Numbered from the stretch's first letter, positions 49,524 through 59,147 are shown. The stretch is DNA of 64,000 bases from Clostridiales bacterium Firm_04 (GCA_001603005.1 LVAJ01000030.1:186001-250000), one strand, 5' to 3'. The notes: a model not told the origin generated them from the letters alone. Numbers and translations: made by a program.

Positions 49524-50648
49524 TCAGATCTCTGCGCCCTTGCCGATGAACAGCGGATAGCCTGCGGAACCGGTCAGCACGCGCTCGTCCGCGACGATCA
49601 CATTTTTATCCGTGATGACATTGCGAATGGAGCAGCGCTCTCCGATGATGCCCGCCTGCGTAATGATGCTGTCGCGCACCATAGAGCCCTTGCCGATCCG
49701 CACGCCGCGGAACAGCACGCAGTTTTCGACCTTGCCCTCAATGACGCAGCCGTCTGCGATCAGGGAGTTTTTGATATGGGATTCCAGACCGAAATGCACC
49801 GGTGCGTTATCCTTTGTTTTCGTGAAGATCGGCGCATTCTTTGCAAAGAGTGCATTGCGCTTTTCGGTATCGAGCAGCGCCAGATTCGCCGCGAAATAGG
49901 ATGCGAGCGAGTCGATCTTCGCGTAGTATTTCTCATGCTCAAAGGCGAGGATCCGGTAGCCGGCATTGCGGTCCAGCAGGATATCCTTGCGCAGGCTGGT
50001 GCGGTTGCGGGAAATGGATTCCTTGACGATCCGGCGCAGGAAATCGCGGCTCATAATGTACATATCCAGTCCGAGATTGCAGCTGCCGGTCATCGGCGGG
50101 TTGATCATCACATCGTTCACAAAGCCGTCGCCGCCGATGCCGAAGATCGTCGCAGCGGTTCCCTTGGTGTGGTCATAGCTGCCCTTTGCATAGATCGCGG
50201 TGATATCCGCGCCTGCCTGAATATGGGCTTCGACCGCCGGACGGTAGTCGATATTTGTGATGATATTGCAGTCAGACAGCACAACATAATCCGCATTGGA
50301 ATGCTCCACAAAGCTCCAGATGTTGCCGAGCGCATCCATTTTGCCGTGATAGATCGTCGAGCTGGTGTGGCTGTAAGGCGGGAGCAGATGCAGACCGCCC
50401 TTTTTGCGGGCAAGATCCCACTCTCTGCCGGAGCCGACATGGTCGAGCAGCGAGCCGTAATTGCTCTTGGTGATCACGCCGACCTGCGAGATGCCGGAAT
50501 TGACAAAATTCGACAGCGGAAAGTCAATAAGCCGGTATCTGCCGCCGAACGGCACGGAACCCATTGTGCGGTTCTTTGTGAGATCGAAGATCGCTTCATC
50601 ATGGATACTGGCAAAGACCAGTCCCAGAACATTTTGATTGATTCCCAT
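49524..50648 (-). CDS. glgD: Glucose-1-phosphate adenylyltransferase regulatory subunit GlgD
   Basis: 374 residues. Resembles GlgC ([25 protein letters not shown]; left-handed beta-helix C-terminus with GCVIEGKVENCVLFRGVRIG), but the N-terminal GGQGSRL nucleotide loop is replaced by VFASIHDEAIFDLTKNR, as in Firmicute GlgD. It forms the heteromeric enzyme with GlgC and boosts activity. 25 bases after glgC. Confidence 0.93.
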   Translation of the reverse strand: MGINQNVLGLVFASIHDEAIFDLTKNRTMGSVPFGGRYRLIDFPLSNFVNSGISQVGVITKSNYGSLLDHVGSGREWDLARKKGGLHLLPPYSHTSSTIYHGKMDALGNIWSFVEHSNADYVVLSDCNIITNIDYRPAVEAHIQAGADITAIYAKGSYDHTKGTAATIFGIGGDGFVNDVMINPPMTGSCNLGLDMYIMSRDFLRRIVKESISRNRTSLRKDILLDRNAGYRILAFEHEKYYAKIDSLASYFAANLALLDTEKRNALFAKNAPIFTKTKDNAPVHFGLESHIKNSLIADGCVIEGKVENCVLFRGVRIGKGSMVRDSIITQAGIIGERCSIRNVITDKNVIVADERVLTGSAGYPLFIGKGAEI

Positions 50649-50673
50649 TGGTAAACCTCCGTTTTCAGCGCGC

Positions 50674-51882
50674 TCAGATGGATTCTGAGAGGATCTGCTT
50701 CGGCGCGACCTCTTTTCCTTCGCTGACTGTGATTCTGTGTCCGGTCACGGCAATGCCCCAGTTATCGCGCGATGCGCCCTCAAATTCCTCCGGACTTCTG
50801 CCGACATGCGCATTTTCTCCGATCACGCAGTCCTCGCCGACGATCGCATATTCCACGACGGCGCCCGCCTTGATGACCGTTCCCGGCATCACGACGCTGT
50901 ACTGCACCTTTGCGCCCTCCTCGATCGTGACGCCGCCGAAGATCACGGAGAAATCAACTTTTCCGTTGATGACGGAGCCTTCGGTGATCATGCTGTTCTC
51001 GATCTCGGCGGTTGCGCCGATATACTGCGGCGGCAGCGCGCTGTGCCGCGAGTAGATGCGCCATGATTTGTCGTAGAGATTCAGCTGCTCTGCCGGTGCG
51101 AGCAGATCCATGTTCGCATCCCAGAGCGAATCCAGCGTGCCGACGTCCTTCCAGTAGCCCTCAAAGGTGTAGGCATACAGACGCTCGCCGTTTGCAAGCA
51201 TCGACGGGATGATGTCCTTGCCGAAATCCTTTGAGCCGGTGTTGGCGTTTTCATTTTCGATCAGATACTTTTTCAGCTTCGACCATGTGAACACGTAAAT
51301 GCCCATGGATGCGAGCGTGGATTTCGGCTCTGCGGGCTTTTCCACAAAGTCCGTGACGCGCATTTCATTATCACAGATCATGATGCCCATGCGCGACGCC
51401 TCCGAACGCGGCACATCCAGCACGGCAATGGTCAGGTCAGCTTTCTGCTGCTTGTGATAATCGACCATTTTCGCGTAGTCCATTTTGTAGATATGGTCAC
51501 CGCCGAGCACGACGACATATTCCGGATCGTAGCGCTCGATGAAGCTGATATTCTGATAGATCGCATTCGCGGTGCCCTCGTACCACGATGCGCCGGAGTT
51601 GCTCTCATAGGGCGGGAGCACATGCACGCCGCCGTTCATGCGGTCTAGATCCCACGGCTCACCGTTGCCGATGTATTCATTGAGCACAAGCGGCTGATAC
51701 TGCGTCAGAACGCCGACCGTGTCGATACCGGAGTTCGTGCAGTTGGAAAGCGGGAAGTCGATCAGACGGTATTTGCCGCCGAACGGAACCGCCGGCTTTG
51801 CCATGTCCTTTGTCAGCGCATAGAGTCTGCTGCCCTGTCCGCCTGCGAGGAGCATTGCGACGACTTCTTTTTTTGTATTCAT
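50674..51882 (-). CDS. glgC: Glucose-1-phosphate adenylyltransferase, catalytic subunit
   Basis: 402 residues. The catalytic loop [29 protein letters not shown] is intact. [12 protein letters not shown] holds the metal-binding Asp and EKPAEPKS the sugar-phosphate site; the C-terminal beta-helix has [16 protein letters not shown]. Makes ADP-glucose, the committed step of glycogen synthesis. Lies between glgB and glgD. Confidence 0.96.
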   Translation of the reverse strand: MNTKKEVVAMLLAGGQGSRLYALTKDMAKPAVPFGGKYRLIDFPLSNCTNSGIDTVGVLTQYQPLVLNEYIGNGEPWDLDRMNGGVHVLPPYESNSGASWYEGTANAIYQNISFIERYDPEYVVVLGGDHIYKMDYAKMVDYHKQQKADLTIAVLDVPRSEASRMGIMICDNEMRVTDFVEKPAEPKSTLASMGIYVFTWSKLKKYLIENENANTGSKDFGKDIIPSMLANGERLYAYTFEGYWKDVGTLDSLWDANMDLLAPAEQLNLYDKSWRIYSRHSALPPQYIGATAEIENSMITEGSVINGKVDFSVIFGGVTIEEGAKVQYSVVMPGTVIKAGAVVEYAIVGEDCVIGENAHVGRSPEEFEGASRDNWGIAVTGHRITVSEGKEVAPKQILSESI

Positions 51883-51902
51883 AAGGTAGATGCCTCCTTC
51901 AG

Positions 51903-54167
51903 TTATGCTTCATTGCCCGTTGGATCGGATTTCTTTTTGCGGCTGCGCTTCGGTTTCTCCTCCGCAGATGCCGTCTTTTTCGATGCTCGTTTCGCCTTCG
52001 GCTTTTCCGCTGCAACCGGCTCTGCGGGCTTTGCTTCCGCTGCCGCAGCCTTCTTCGTGCGGGTACGCTTCGGCTTTCCCGCTGCGACCGGCTCTGCGGG
52101 CTTTGCTTCTGCTGCCGCAGCTTTCTTTGCGCGGGTGCGCTTCGGCTTTTCTGCCGCGACCGGTTCTGCGGGCTTTGCTTCTGCTGCCGCAGCCTTTTTT
52201 GTGCGGGTACGCTTCGGCTTTTCCGCTGCTGCCGGCTCATCGGTCTTCTTCGTGCGCGATTTCGGCGGCGTATAGCGGAAATACTGCACGGAGAGCGGCG
52301 GGAGCGTCAGTGCGATCGACTGGTCAAAGCCGTGCATCGGAAATTCCTCGGATCTGACCTTTTTCAGCGCCGTACCGCTGCCGCCGAATGCCTCTGCATC
52401 CGAATCGAATACCAGCGTATAGGTTCCGGCATACGGCACGCCGATCTTGTAATCCTCTCTGCCGACCGGCACGAAATTGCAGACGGCAATGATCTCGTTC
52501 CCGCTGTCATCAATGCGGCGGAACGCGATCACGCTCTGCCGGTAGTCATCATTGGAGATCCAGCTGAATCCCTTCCACGAATCGTCGTTCTCCCAGAGCG
52601 GCGGCGTTTCGCGGTAGAACCGATTGAGCGCTTTGGAAAAGTCCAGCAGCAACTTGTGATTCGGATAATCCAGCATGAACCATTCCAGCTCGGATTTGTA
52701 ATTCCATTCTCTGCGCTGTCCGAACTCCTGTCCCATGAACAGCAGCTTCTTGCCCGGATGCGCGAACATATAGCAGAGGAATGCGCGGTAGGACGCGAAT
52801 TTCTGCTCATCATTGCCCGGCATCTTCTCGATCATGGAGCATTTGCCGTGTACGATCTCGTCATGGGAGATCGGCAGGACATAGTTTTCGGAGAAGCAAT
52901 AGAAGAAGGAGAATGTCAGCTTGTCATGATTGAACGCGCGATAGAGCGGATCCATGGACATATATGCGAGCATATCGTTCATCCAGCCCATGTTCCACTT
53001 GAAATTGAAGCCCAGACCGCCGATATCGGTCGGCTTTGTCACGAGCGGCCACGCGGTCGATTCCTCCGCGATCATCAGCACATCGGGATGCCGTGCGAAC
53101 ACCGCTTCATTGAGCTGCTTCAGAAATGCGACAGCTTCGAGGTTCTCTCTGCCGCCGTTGATATTCGGGCGCCATTCGCCGTCCCTGCGGTCGTAGTCGA
53201 GATAGAGCATGGACGCGACCGCATCCACGCGCAGACCGTCAATGTGGAACGAATCCAGCCAGTAGCACGCAGAGGAGATCAGGAATGAGCAGATCTCCGG
53301 TCTGCCGTAATCGAACACTCTCGTACCCCAGCCCTTGTGCTCGCGCTTGAGCGGATCGGTGTACTCATAGAGGCAGGCGCCGTCAAATTCACAGAGCCCC
53401 TGCTCATCCTTCGGGAAATGCGCCGGCACCCAGTCAAGGATCACGCCGATGCCCGCCTGATGGAACGCGTCGATCATCGCGCGGAAATCATCCGGCGTAC
53501 CGAAGCGCGATGTCGGTGCAAAATAGCCTGTCACCTGATAGCCCCATGAGCCGTCATACGGATACTCCGTCAGCGGCATGAACTCGATATGGGTATAGGA
53601 CAGTTCCTTCATATAGGGGATCATCTGCTTTGCAAATTCCCGGTAGCTGAGCGGATTGCCGTCCTCATAGGTGCGCCACGAATCGAAATGCACCTCGTAA
53701 ATATTCATCGGGGACTTATAGACATTCGTCTGCGCCTTCTGCTTCAGCCATTTGTCGTCCTTCCATTTGTAGGCGGATTCAAAGAGCTTGGTCGCATTCT
53801 GCGGCGCAGTTTCGAAATGTGTGCCGTAGGGATCGTTTTTCAGCAGGACCTCGCCGGATTTTGTGAGGATGCTGTATTTATAGAGCGTGAACGGTGGGAG
53901 CAGGTCGATCGCTGCTTCCCAGATGCCGTCCGCAACGGGCAGCATGGTATTGGCGTCGCGGTTCCATTCGTTGAAGTCGCCGACCACGGACACATCTATT
54001 GCATTCGGTGCCCATACGCGGAAGACGGTTTTTTTGACGCCGTCCCGCACTTCGGTATGTGCGCCGAAGAAACGCTGCGCTTCATAATTCCTGCCCTCGA
54101 AAAACAGATGCAGCGGGAATGCGTTCGGGTTCTGCGCTGCGTTCTGCGTGTTCTGTTCAGTCTTCAT
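51903..54167 (-). CDS. glgB: 1,4-alpha-glucan branching enzyme with histone-like C-terminal tail
   Basis: 754 residues. N-terminal CBM48 domain (about 30-130; [20 protein letters not shown]), GH13 catalytic barrel with nucleophile Asp in [16 protein letters not shown], acid Glu in [11 protein letters not shown] and Asp in [10 protein letters not shown], and C-terminal beta domain to about 632. Beyond that is an unusual tail of about 118 residues with three near-identical [20 protein letters not shown] units, resembling H1/HupB-type Lys/Ala/Pro tails. First gene of the glg operon; its promoter is at 54302-54330. Confidence 0.95.
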   Translation of the reverse strand: MKTEQNTQNAAQNPNAFPLHLFFEGRNYEAQRFFGAHTEVRDGVKKTVFRVWAPNAIDVSVVGDFNEWNRDANTMLPVADGIWEAAIDLLPPFTLYKYSILTKSGEVLLKNDPYGTHFETAPQNATKLFESAYKWKDDKWLKQKAQTNVYKSPMNIYEVHFDSWRTYEDGNPLSYREFAKQMIPYMKELSYTHIEFMPLTEYPYDGSWGYQVTGYFAPTSRFGTPDDFRAMIDAFHQAGIGVILDWVPAHFPKDEQGLCEFDGACLYEYTDPLKREHKGWGTRVFDYGRPEICSFLISSACYWLDSFHIDGLRVDAVASMLYLDYDRRDGEWRPNINGGRENLEAVAFLKQLNEAVFARHPDVLMIAEESTAWPLVTKPTDIGGLGFNFKWNMGWMNDMLAYMSMDPLYRAFNHDKLTFSFFYCFSENYVLPISHDEIVHGKCSMIEKMPGNDEQKFASYRAFLCYMFAHPGKKLLFMGQEFGQRREWNYKSELEWFMLDYPNHKLLLDFSKALNRFYRETPPLWENDDSWKGFSWISNDDYRQSVIAFRRIDDSGNEIIAVCNFVPVGREDYKIGVPYAGTYTLVFDSDAEAFGGSGTALKKVRSEEFPMHGFDQSIALTLPPLSVQYFRYTPPKSRTKKTDEPAAAEKPKRTRTKKAAAAEAKPAEPVAAEKPKRTRAKKAAAAEAKPAEPVAAGKPKRTRTKKAAAAEAKPAEPVAAEKPKAKRASKKTASAEEKPKRSRKKKSDPTGNEA

Positions 54168-54301
54168 GTGTTCCTCCTAAAACGGCTCCGGACATGCTGC
54201 TGCCGGACGTTTCTCCAATTGCTTCAAAACGGCATTTGTTTTATTTTGAATCTCGTGCACAATGCGCAAAATCGCGATACACGACTCCTTGCCGTATATA
54301 C

Positions 54302-54330
54302 ATTTTACCATAGAATTGCCTAAACTGCAA
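54302..54330 (-). promoter_or_regulatory. glg operon sigma-A promoter
   Basis: Minus strand TTGCAG (54325-54330), 17 bp, TAAAAT (54302-54307), leaving a leader of about 130 bases. Confidence 0.72.
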
Positions 54331-54806
54331 GTGTTTTTGCAATTTAATGGAAATTTCGGAGATTACGCCAATTTTAAGGCAGGTTTTTGTGTAACTTGAC
54401 AACTGTTCGCGCTTGCATTGAAAAAAATCTGCGAATTTTACCGAATCTTATTCCGGAACGTATAACAGAATTGCAGGCGCTGACACATGCAGACAGCAGG
54501 ATTTTCGCCGAATCAGCCCGTTTTCCCCTGCAATTTTTTTATAATTACGGCAGGCTGTTGAACAAATTCCGAAAGCCTATTTGTAAATAATCATCCAAAT
54601 TCTACAGCATGTTTATTTGGGGCGATTTTCAGCTGAAAATCGGGGCAGATTTCGGGGGCTGTACGGTCGGTTTGATTGTCGTTATGAATGCAGAATGCAT
54701 GTCCGTTTGTATGTCAGATGCATCTCCGCGGTATCCGCATCACGGATGCGCCGTGCGTATTTTGGTGACGCTCCGCTCTAATAATCGCGCAGCGATACCG
54801 CCGTTT
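54331..54806. other. Non-coding spacer with a perfect palindrome
   Basis: No supported ORF. A perfect 20-bp palindrome CGATTTTCAG/CTGAAAATCG lies at 54624-54643. GCGCAGCGATACCG at 54783-54799 is shared with 61104-61120. Confidence 0.5.
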
Positions 54807-54809
54807 TTC

Positions 54810-55093
54810 ACTTTTCACCATTCACTATTCACTTTATCCGATAGGAGCAGTTACGTCACAGAAGCCGCGAATAGCGGCGTGAGCCGTCGAAACATGGGAG
54901 AGCCGCGCCGCCGCACTCCGGAGGGAAATGGCAGCGGGCACTGCCCGCCCGGAGGGAAATGCCAGCGGGGGCTCCCCGCTGGGAGCAATCACGAATGAGA
55001 AGCCGCGAATAGCGGCGTGAGCCGTCGAAACATGGGAGAGCCACGCTGCCGGCTCCCGGAGGAAATCGACAGCGGGCACTGCCCGCACGCCCG
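54810..55093. repeat. spoIIE-flanking repeat modules B1 and B2, plus orientation
   Basis: A TTCACTATTCAC-type tract (54813-54836) is followed by two modules starting GGAGCAGTTACG and GGGAGCAATCACG. Each then has AGAAGCCGCGAATAGCGGCG, a CATGGGAGAGCC block, a CTCCCGGAGG-like block and GCGGGCACTGCCCGC. A GCGGGGGCTCCCCGC variant lies between them. B2 ends directly at the spoIIE stop codon (55094). Confidence 0.75.
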
Positions 55094-57331
55094 CTAGTCG
55101 TCGATGACTGCTGCCGAGATCGCGGCGGCAAGCACCGTCACATCATCCGGCGGCGCACCCTTTGCACTCCGCTGCACCTTCGCACAGACCGCATGCGTCA
55201 TCGCCTGCAAATCGCCGCCCTGCTGCATCGTCTGCCGGATGTACGGGAACAATTTGTCGTCCAGCCCGTCCGTCAGCAGCACCAGCATGTCCCCGCGCTC
55301 CAGCTTCATGTCCGTTGTGTACGGCTCCGCATCCGGCAGGATCCCGATCGGGTTGCTCACCGCCTGATAGAGCGTCACACGCCCGCCGTGCCGGATGAAT
55401 GTCGGCCCCGCGCCGTATTTGTACAGCGTCACCGATGCCGTATCCGTGCAGATCTTCGCAACATCCAGCGTCGCAAACCGCTCGTCGCCCGATTTCGTCA
55501 TCATGAGCGCATTGATCATCCGCGCCGCCTCTTTGCAGTCCATGCCCGACTGCACAAGCTGCCGGAAATCCGAAAGCACGATCTTTGCATCGAGCGCCGC
55601 ATGCCTGCCCGAACCCATGCCGTCCGATACCGCAAGATAAAATGCGCCGTCGCTGTCTGTGAACGTGTCCCAGCAGTCGCCGCAGGGCTCGTCCTCATGC
55701 ACCGCGCACTGCGCCGCAGCCGTCGTCACCGAAAATCCCCCTGCCGATTGCAGCAGAATGCGCCGTTCATCGCCGGCAGTCTCGCTTCCGCTGTAAGCAA
55801 GCGGCTTTTGCAGCGCATCGGAAAGATATTCCGCGATCAGCTCCGGATCGAGCTCCGCGTTCTGATCCGCATACAGCTCAATGAGCATGCGCTGATTCTC
55901 GCCCGTCGAGACAGCCGCCGCGCGAACCGGTACCTGAAAGCGATCCAGCATATCCGAAACATAGCGCGTCAATTCGCGGTGATACGTCTTTTTCGGATGC
56001 TGACCGGCTCTTTGCAGCAGCTCCTCTGTGATCTGCATTTGCGAAAACAGCAGCTTCTGCGATTCGCGCAGCCTTGCGGTCAATGCGCGCGCCGAGAGAT
56101 TCTGCCGTTTTGTGCGGGCAAATTCCGCCGCGACCTGATCCGGCTGGACGCAGTGAAACGGCGCGGTCAGCTTTGCGGCGGGCGCTGCCTGCGAAAGCTT
56201 CCGGAAGCAGCGTCTTGTTTCATCGTCGCCGCTCTCCCAGCAGAGCGCCCTGCTCCTGCATTTGCTGCAAACCGATTCGCAGACCTTGTCCGCGGGATCG
56301 ACTGTCTCGGTATTTTTCTGCATCATGCCGGCGATCTGCTCGGCGGCGCCGCGAACGCCCGCGATCGAATGCGAGAGAAATTCCATGCGCGCGGCGGTCA
56401 ATGCGGCAAGATCGGCTTCGGAATCGCTCCACTGCAATACCGCGTCGGCGAGCTGCTGCGCCGGCAGAAACAGGAAAATCAGTCCGCCGATCATTCCGCC
56501 TACCCATGCGCCGGAAATGCCGATGCTCTGCTGCGACAAAATCAGCCCGACCGCGCAGATCGCCTGAAAGATCAGATACACAAAGCCGGAAGCATGTCCC
56601 GCCGCGATCCCCGCCGCATAACCGGCGACCGGCAGCATCGCCGCATAGCCCGCCGTGCCGGTATCCGCGAGCATCAGCGCCAAAGCAGAGAGCGTCCCGC
56701 AGAGGATGCCGCCGCCCGAACGGTAGCGCTTGGCGGCGGTCAGCGTGACAAATGCCGCGAGGATCTCGCCGAACCCGACCGAGAGCAGCCGCACCGAGCA
56801 GAGCGCCGCGATGCAGAAGACATAGCAGGCGGAAAACGGGAGCCTGTCCGCTTCATGCAGCCGCACCGGAAGCCCGCCCTCGCAGCGCGCGAGCACCTGA
56901 CGGATGCACCAGCCGAGCGTACCGGCAAGGACGCTGCCGCAGATCCACGGGATCCAGCCGCTGCCGTTGATGAGTCCGGCGAGGGCGAAGATCACGGCGG
57001 AAAGCATGGTGCTGCCCGCAGCGAGCATTGCGGCTGTCCGCGGGCTGGACTGTGTGCCGAGGATCCAGCGCAGGACGGCGGTCACGGCGACGGCGCAGAG
57101 CAGCGCGGGCTGTTTTTGCAGCAGACCGGTCAGCGCATAGCTCAGGGCGCTGCCGGCGAGCACTGCCGCGCCGCATGCCGGAGAGACTGCCGCTGCAAGC
57201 GCCGTGTTCAGCGGCACGGACATGCCGTTGAGCTGCACGGTCGCGAGCAGGCATGCAGCCGCACCGCAGCCGGTCACTTTGGCTGCATAGCGGACGCGCG
57301 GATTTGCGTAGATTTCGTTCCATTCGATCAT
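55094..57331 (-). CDS. spoIIE: Stage II sporulation protein E
   Basis: 745 residues, close to the family length of about 800. The N-terminal ~300 residues hold about ten TM segments (AACLLATVQLNGMSVPLNTAL onward). A central region has Cys-rich CESVCSKCRSRALCWE (about 350-365). The C-terminal PP2C phosphatase has FYLAVSDGMGSGRHAALDAK, VSNPIGILPDAEP, DMLVLLTDGLDD and PPDDVTVLAAA (metal-binding Asp residues). It dephosphorylates SpoIIAA to activate sigma-F in the forespore. No sequence remains between the stop and the repeat module downstream. AGAGAGGATTGG precedes the ATG. Confidence 0.95.
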   Translation of the reverse strand: MIEWNEIYANPRVRYAAKVTGCGAAACLLATVQLNGMSVPLNTALAAAVSPACGAAVLAGSALSYALTGLLQKQPALLCAVAVTAVLRWILGTQSSPRTAAMLAAGSTMLSAVIFALAGLINGSGWIPWICGSVLAGTLGWCIRQVLARCEGGLPVRLHEADRLPFSACYVFCIAALCSVRLLSVGFGEILAAFVTLTAAKRYRSGGGILCGTLSALALMLADTGTAGYAAMLPVAGYAAGIAAGHASGFVYLIFQAICAVGLILSQQSIGISGAWVGGMIGGLIFLFLPAQQLADAVLQWSDSEADLAALTAARMEFLSHSIAGVRGAAEQIAGMMQKNTETVDPADKVCESVCSKCRSRALCWESGDDETRRCFRKLSQAAPAAKLTAPFHCVQPDQVAAEFARTKRQNLSARALTARLRESQKLLFSQMQITEELLQRAGQHPKKTYHRELTRYVSDMLDRFQVPVRAAAVSTGENQRMLIELYADQNAELDPELIAEYLSDALQKPLAYSGSETAGDERRILLQSAGGFSVTTAAAQCAVHEDEPCGDCWDTFTDSDGAFYLAVSDGMGSGRHAALDAKIVLSDFRQLVQSGMDCKEAARMINALMMTKSGDERFATLDVAKICTDTASVTLYKYGAGPTFIRHGGRVTLYQAVSNPIGILPDAEPYTTDMKLERGDMLVLLTDGLDDKLFPYIRQTMQQGGDLQAMTHAVCAKVQRSAKGAPPDDVTVLAAAISAAVIDD

Positions 57332-57375
57332 TGAAAACCAATCCTCTCTTTTGTAGTATATATCTATGCCGGTTT

Positions 57376-57408
57376 ATTATACCGCAAAAGAAGCGCATTT
57401 TTTGTCAA
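57376..57408 (-). promoter_or_regulatory. spoIIE promoter with 21-bp spacer
   Basis: Minus strand TTGACA (57403-57408), 21 bp, TATAAT (57376-57381). ATTGACA matches the 0A box TTCGACA at 5 of 7 positions and ends exactly where the 0A box ends relative to -10 in the spoIIGA promoter. Confidence 0.65.
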
Positions 57409-57420
57409 TCCGCGTGCGTG

Positions 57421-57580
57421 CGTGCGGGCGGGCAGTGCCCGCTGCCGATTTCCTCCGGGAGCCATTTTCGCGGACTGTCCCCGCATTTGCAGTACACGCC
57501 GCTGATCGTGGCTTCTCATTCATGACTGCTCCCAAAAGATAGAGTGAATAGAGAATAGTGAAGAATGAATAGTGAATAGT
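57421..57580. repeat. spoIIE-flanking module C with tract, minus orientation
   Basis: Reverse complement of the B modules: GCGGGCAGTGCCCGC (57428-57442), TTTCCTCCGGGAG, GCAGTACACGCCGCTGATCG, GGCTTCTCATTCATGACTGCTCCC, then the GAATAGTGAA tract (57544-57580). It starts 13 bases from the spoIIE -35 element. Confidence 0.75.
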
Positions 57581-57808
57581 GAAAAAGCGCATCGGGAGCA
57601 TACGCAGGCGGGCGCACACGGCGAAAGCGTTCAGGGCAACTGAACCCCCAAAAAACACGCAGCGACAGTGGCGCGCACATAGAGGAGAGAGAGTAAGGAA
57701 AGAGGGAGCGCGAGGGGGAGAACCTTAGGGAGAGGGGAGATAAGCGACGCAGGAGCGATTCTTCCCTCTTCCTATGGTGCTTCCCCTCGCATTCGCGCCC
57801 CGCGCCCA
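57580..57808. repeat. Element R1 (direct repeat, copy 1)
   Basis: 57580-57671 is identical to 58053-58144 (92 bp). The following purine-rich part is diverged but keeps hairpins: TAAGG/CCTTA and a long GGGAGAGGGGAG / CTTCCCTCTTCC stem with G-U pairs. Both copies end with CGCATTCGCGCCCCGCGCCC. Confidence 0.75.
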
Positions 57809-58011
57809 GCGGGCAGTGCCCGCCTCCATTTCCCTCCGGACGGCGGCAGCGTTGCTCACCCAACAATCGCAGTACACGCCGCTAGACGCGGCTTGCGGGG
57901 AGCCCCCGCTGGCAATTTCCTCCGGGAGCCGGCAGCGTAGCTCTCCCAGCATTTGCATTACACGCCGCTGATCGCGGCTTCTCAAAGGTTACTGCTCCCA
58001 GCGGATCAAGT
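57809..58011. repeat. Modules D1 and D2, minus orientation
   Basis: Two module copies: GCGGGCAGTGCCCGC (57809-57823), then CAGTACACGCCGCTAGACGC with GGCTTGCGGGGAGCCCCCGC, then CATTACACGCCGCTGATCGC with GGCTTCTCAAAGGTTACTGC. They lie between R1 and R2. Confidence 0.72.
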
Positions 58012-58278
58012 AAATAGTGAATGGTGAAGAATGAATAGTGAAGAATGAATAGTGAAAAAGCGCATCGGGAGCATACGCAGGCGGGCGCACACGGCGAAAG
58101 CGTTCAGGGCAACTGAACCCCCAAAAAACACGCAGCGACAGTGGTGCGCATTAGAGAGGGAGAGAAATAAGGAAAGAGAGCGCGAGAGAAAACCTTAAGA
58201 GAGAGGGGGAGACCGGAGCGGAGCGACGACTTCCCCTCTCTCTTGTGGTTGTCTCTCGCATTCGCGCCCCGCGCCCAG
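58012..58278. repeat. Element R2 with preceding tract (direct repeat, copy 2)
   Basis: A GAATAGTGAA tract (58012-58052), then the 92-bp block identical to R1, then a diverged purine-rich part (GAGAGAGGGGGAG / CTTCCCCTCTCTC hairpin) and the shared end CGCATTCGCGCCCCGCGCCC. Confidence 0.75.
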
Positions 58279-58915
58279 ACAAATCAAACGTCGGACACAG
58301 GATCAAGAACAGGCAGCGAAGGCGCTTCACACGAACAAAAAGTAAGATTTCATAACATATCATCATGCTGAAAAGATTGACGATATTGCTCACGGCAAAA
58401 CAATATTATACATTCCAAAGCAATATCAATGCAATTTACATTCAAATTCTTATGACGATATGCAACTTTAATGCGCAATATCGTAATAATGAAACCTTTG
58501 AAAACAGCGCAGATACGGCATTATCGCTTTTTGTTTAATCAAATACGTACCATATTCTTATTATGAAAAAAGTGAAATGTTGAAACGTATCTGTTCTAAC
58601 AAATAATGCATCCGCATGAACTGTACCCCATGCCGGAACGCTGTCCTCGCTCCGGTGCAGCAGCATCCCCGCAAATGACAAATGCCCCGACCGGTCTGCT
58701 GTTCAGGGCGCTGTCAATGAATCACGTATCGCCTGAAATGCCGGTCTTGGCATCCGTCTGCATTCGCCTGCTCTTGCCTGCGATGCGGCAGAATCTGCCC
58801 GATGCAATATAAAGTTATATGATTTAATATGCTGTGATAATCATAATATGTATGTACCTGCTGCGAATGATAGTTCCATGAAGCCGGATTGCGTGTATCT
58901 TATAACACAATTCTG
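58279..58915. other. AT-rich intergenic DNA
   Basis: No ORF with a ribosome-binding site. A frame at 58606-58812 has none and is rejected. It holds a first GAAACCTTTG (58491-58500) and GTGAAATGTTGAAAC (58571-58585), outliers of the repeats at 58916 and 59069. Confidence 0.5.
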
Positions 58916-58995
58916 AAAGGTTTCAAAGTTTCACTTTCTCATTATATGGAAATGAAACCTTTGGAGCGAAATGTTGCTAGTTTCGCTTTTGTTGC
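58916..58995. repeat. Repeat E1 with hairpin AAAGGTTTCA / TGAAACCTTT
   Basis: Perfect 10-bp arms (58916-58925, 58953-58962), then GGAGCGAAATGTTGCTAG and GCTTTTGTTGCT. The same order recurs in E2. Confidence 0.65.
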
Positions 58996-59068
58996 TCATC
59001 ATCCGGCTTGCTCTGTGCAACATGTCTGAAATCCAAAAGGATTTCATCGGGTGATATGTATGAAATCA

Positions 59069-59147
59069 CGTTTCAACTTTTCACTTTTTCAGAATGAGAA
59101 AGTGAAACCTTTGGGGTGAAATGTTGCTAATTATGCTTTTATTGCTG
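59069..59147. repeat. Repeat E2
   Basis: GTTTCAACTTTTCACTTTTT, then GAGAAAGTGAAACCTTTGGG, GTGAAATGTTGCTAA and GCTTTTATTGCT: a second copy of E1 with its own TTCACTTT..AAAGTGAA hairpin. Confidence 0.65.

Noticed and set aside
55193-57334. 713-codon open frame antisense to spoIIE
   Set aside because: Arg-rich reverse frame of a recognised gene.
57421-58278. Repeats as a CRISPR array
   Set aside because: Units differ in length and orientation, no constant spacer length, and no cas gene in the window.
58606-58812. 68-codon frame in the spacer before gatB
   Set aside because: No ribosome-binding site, no promoter in position, no family feature.
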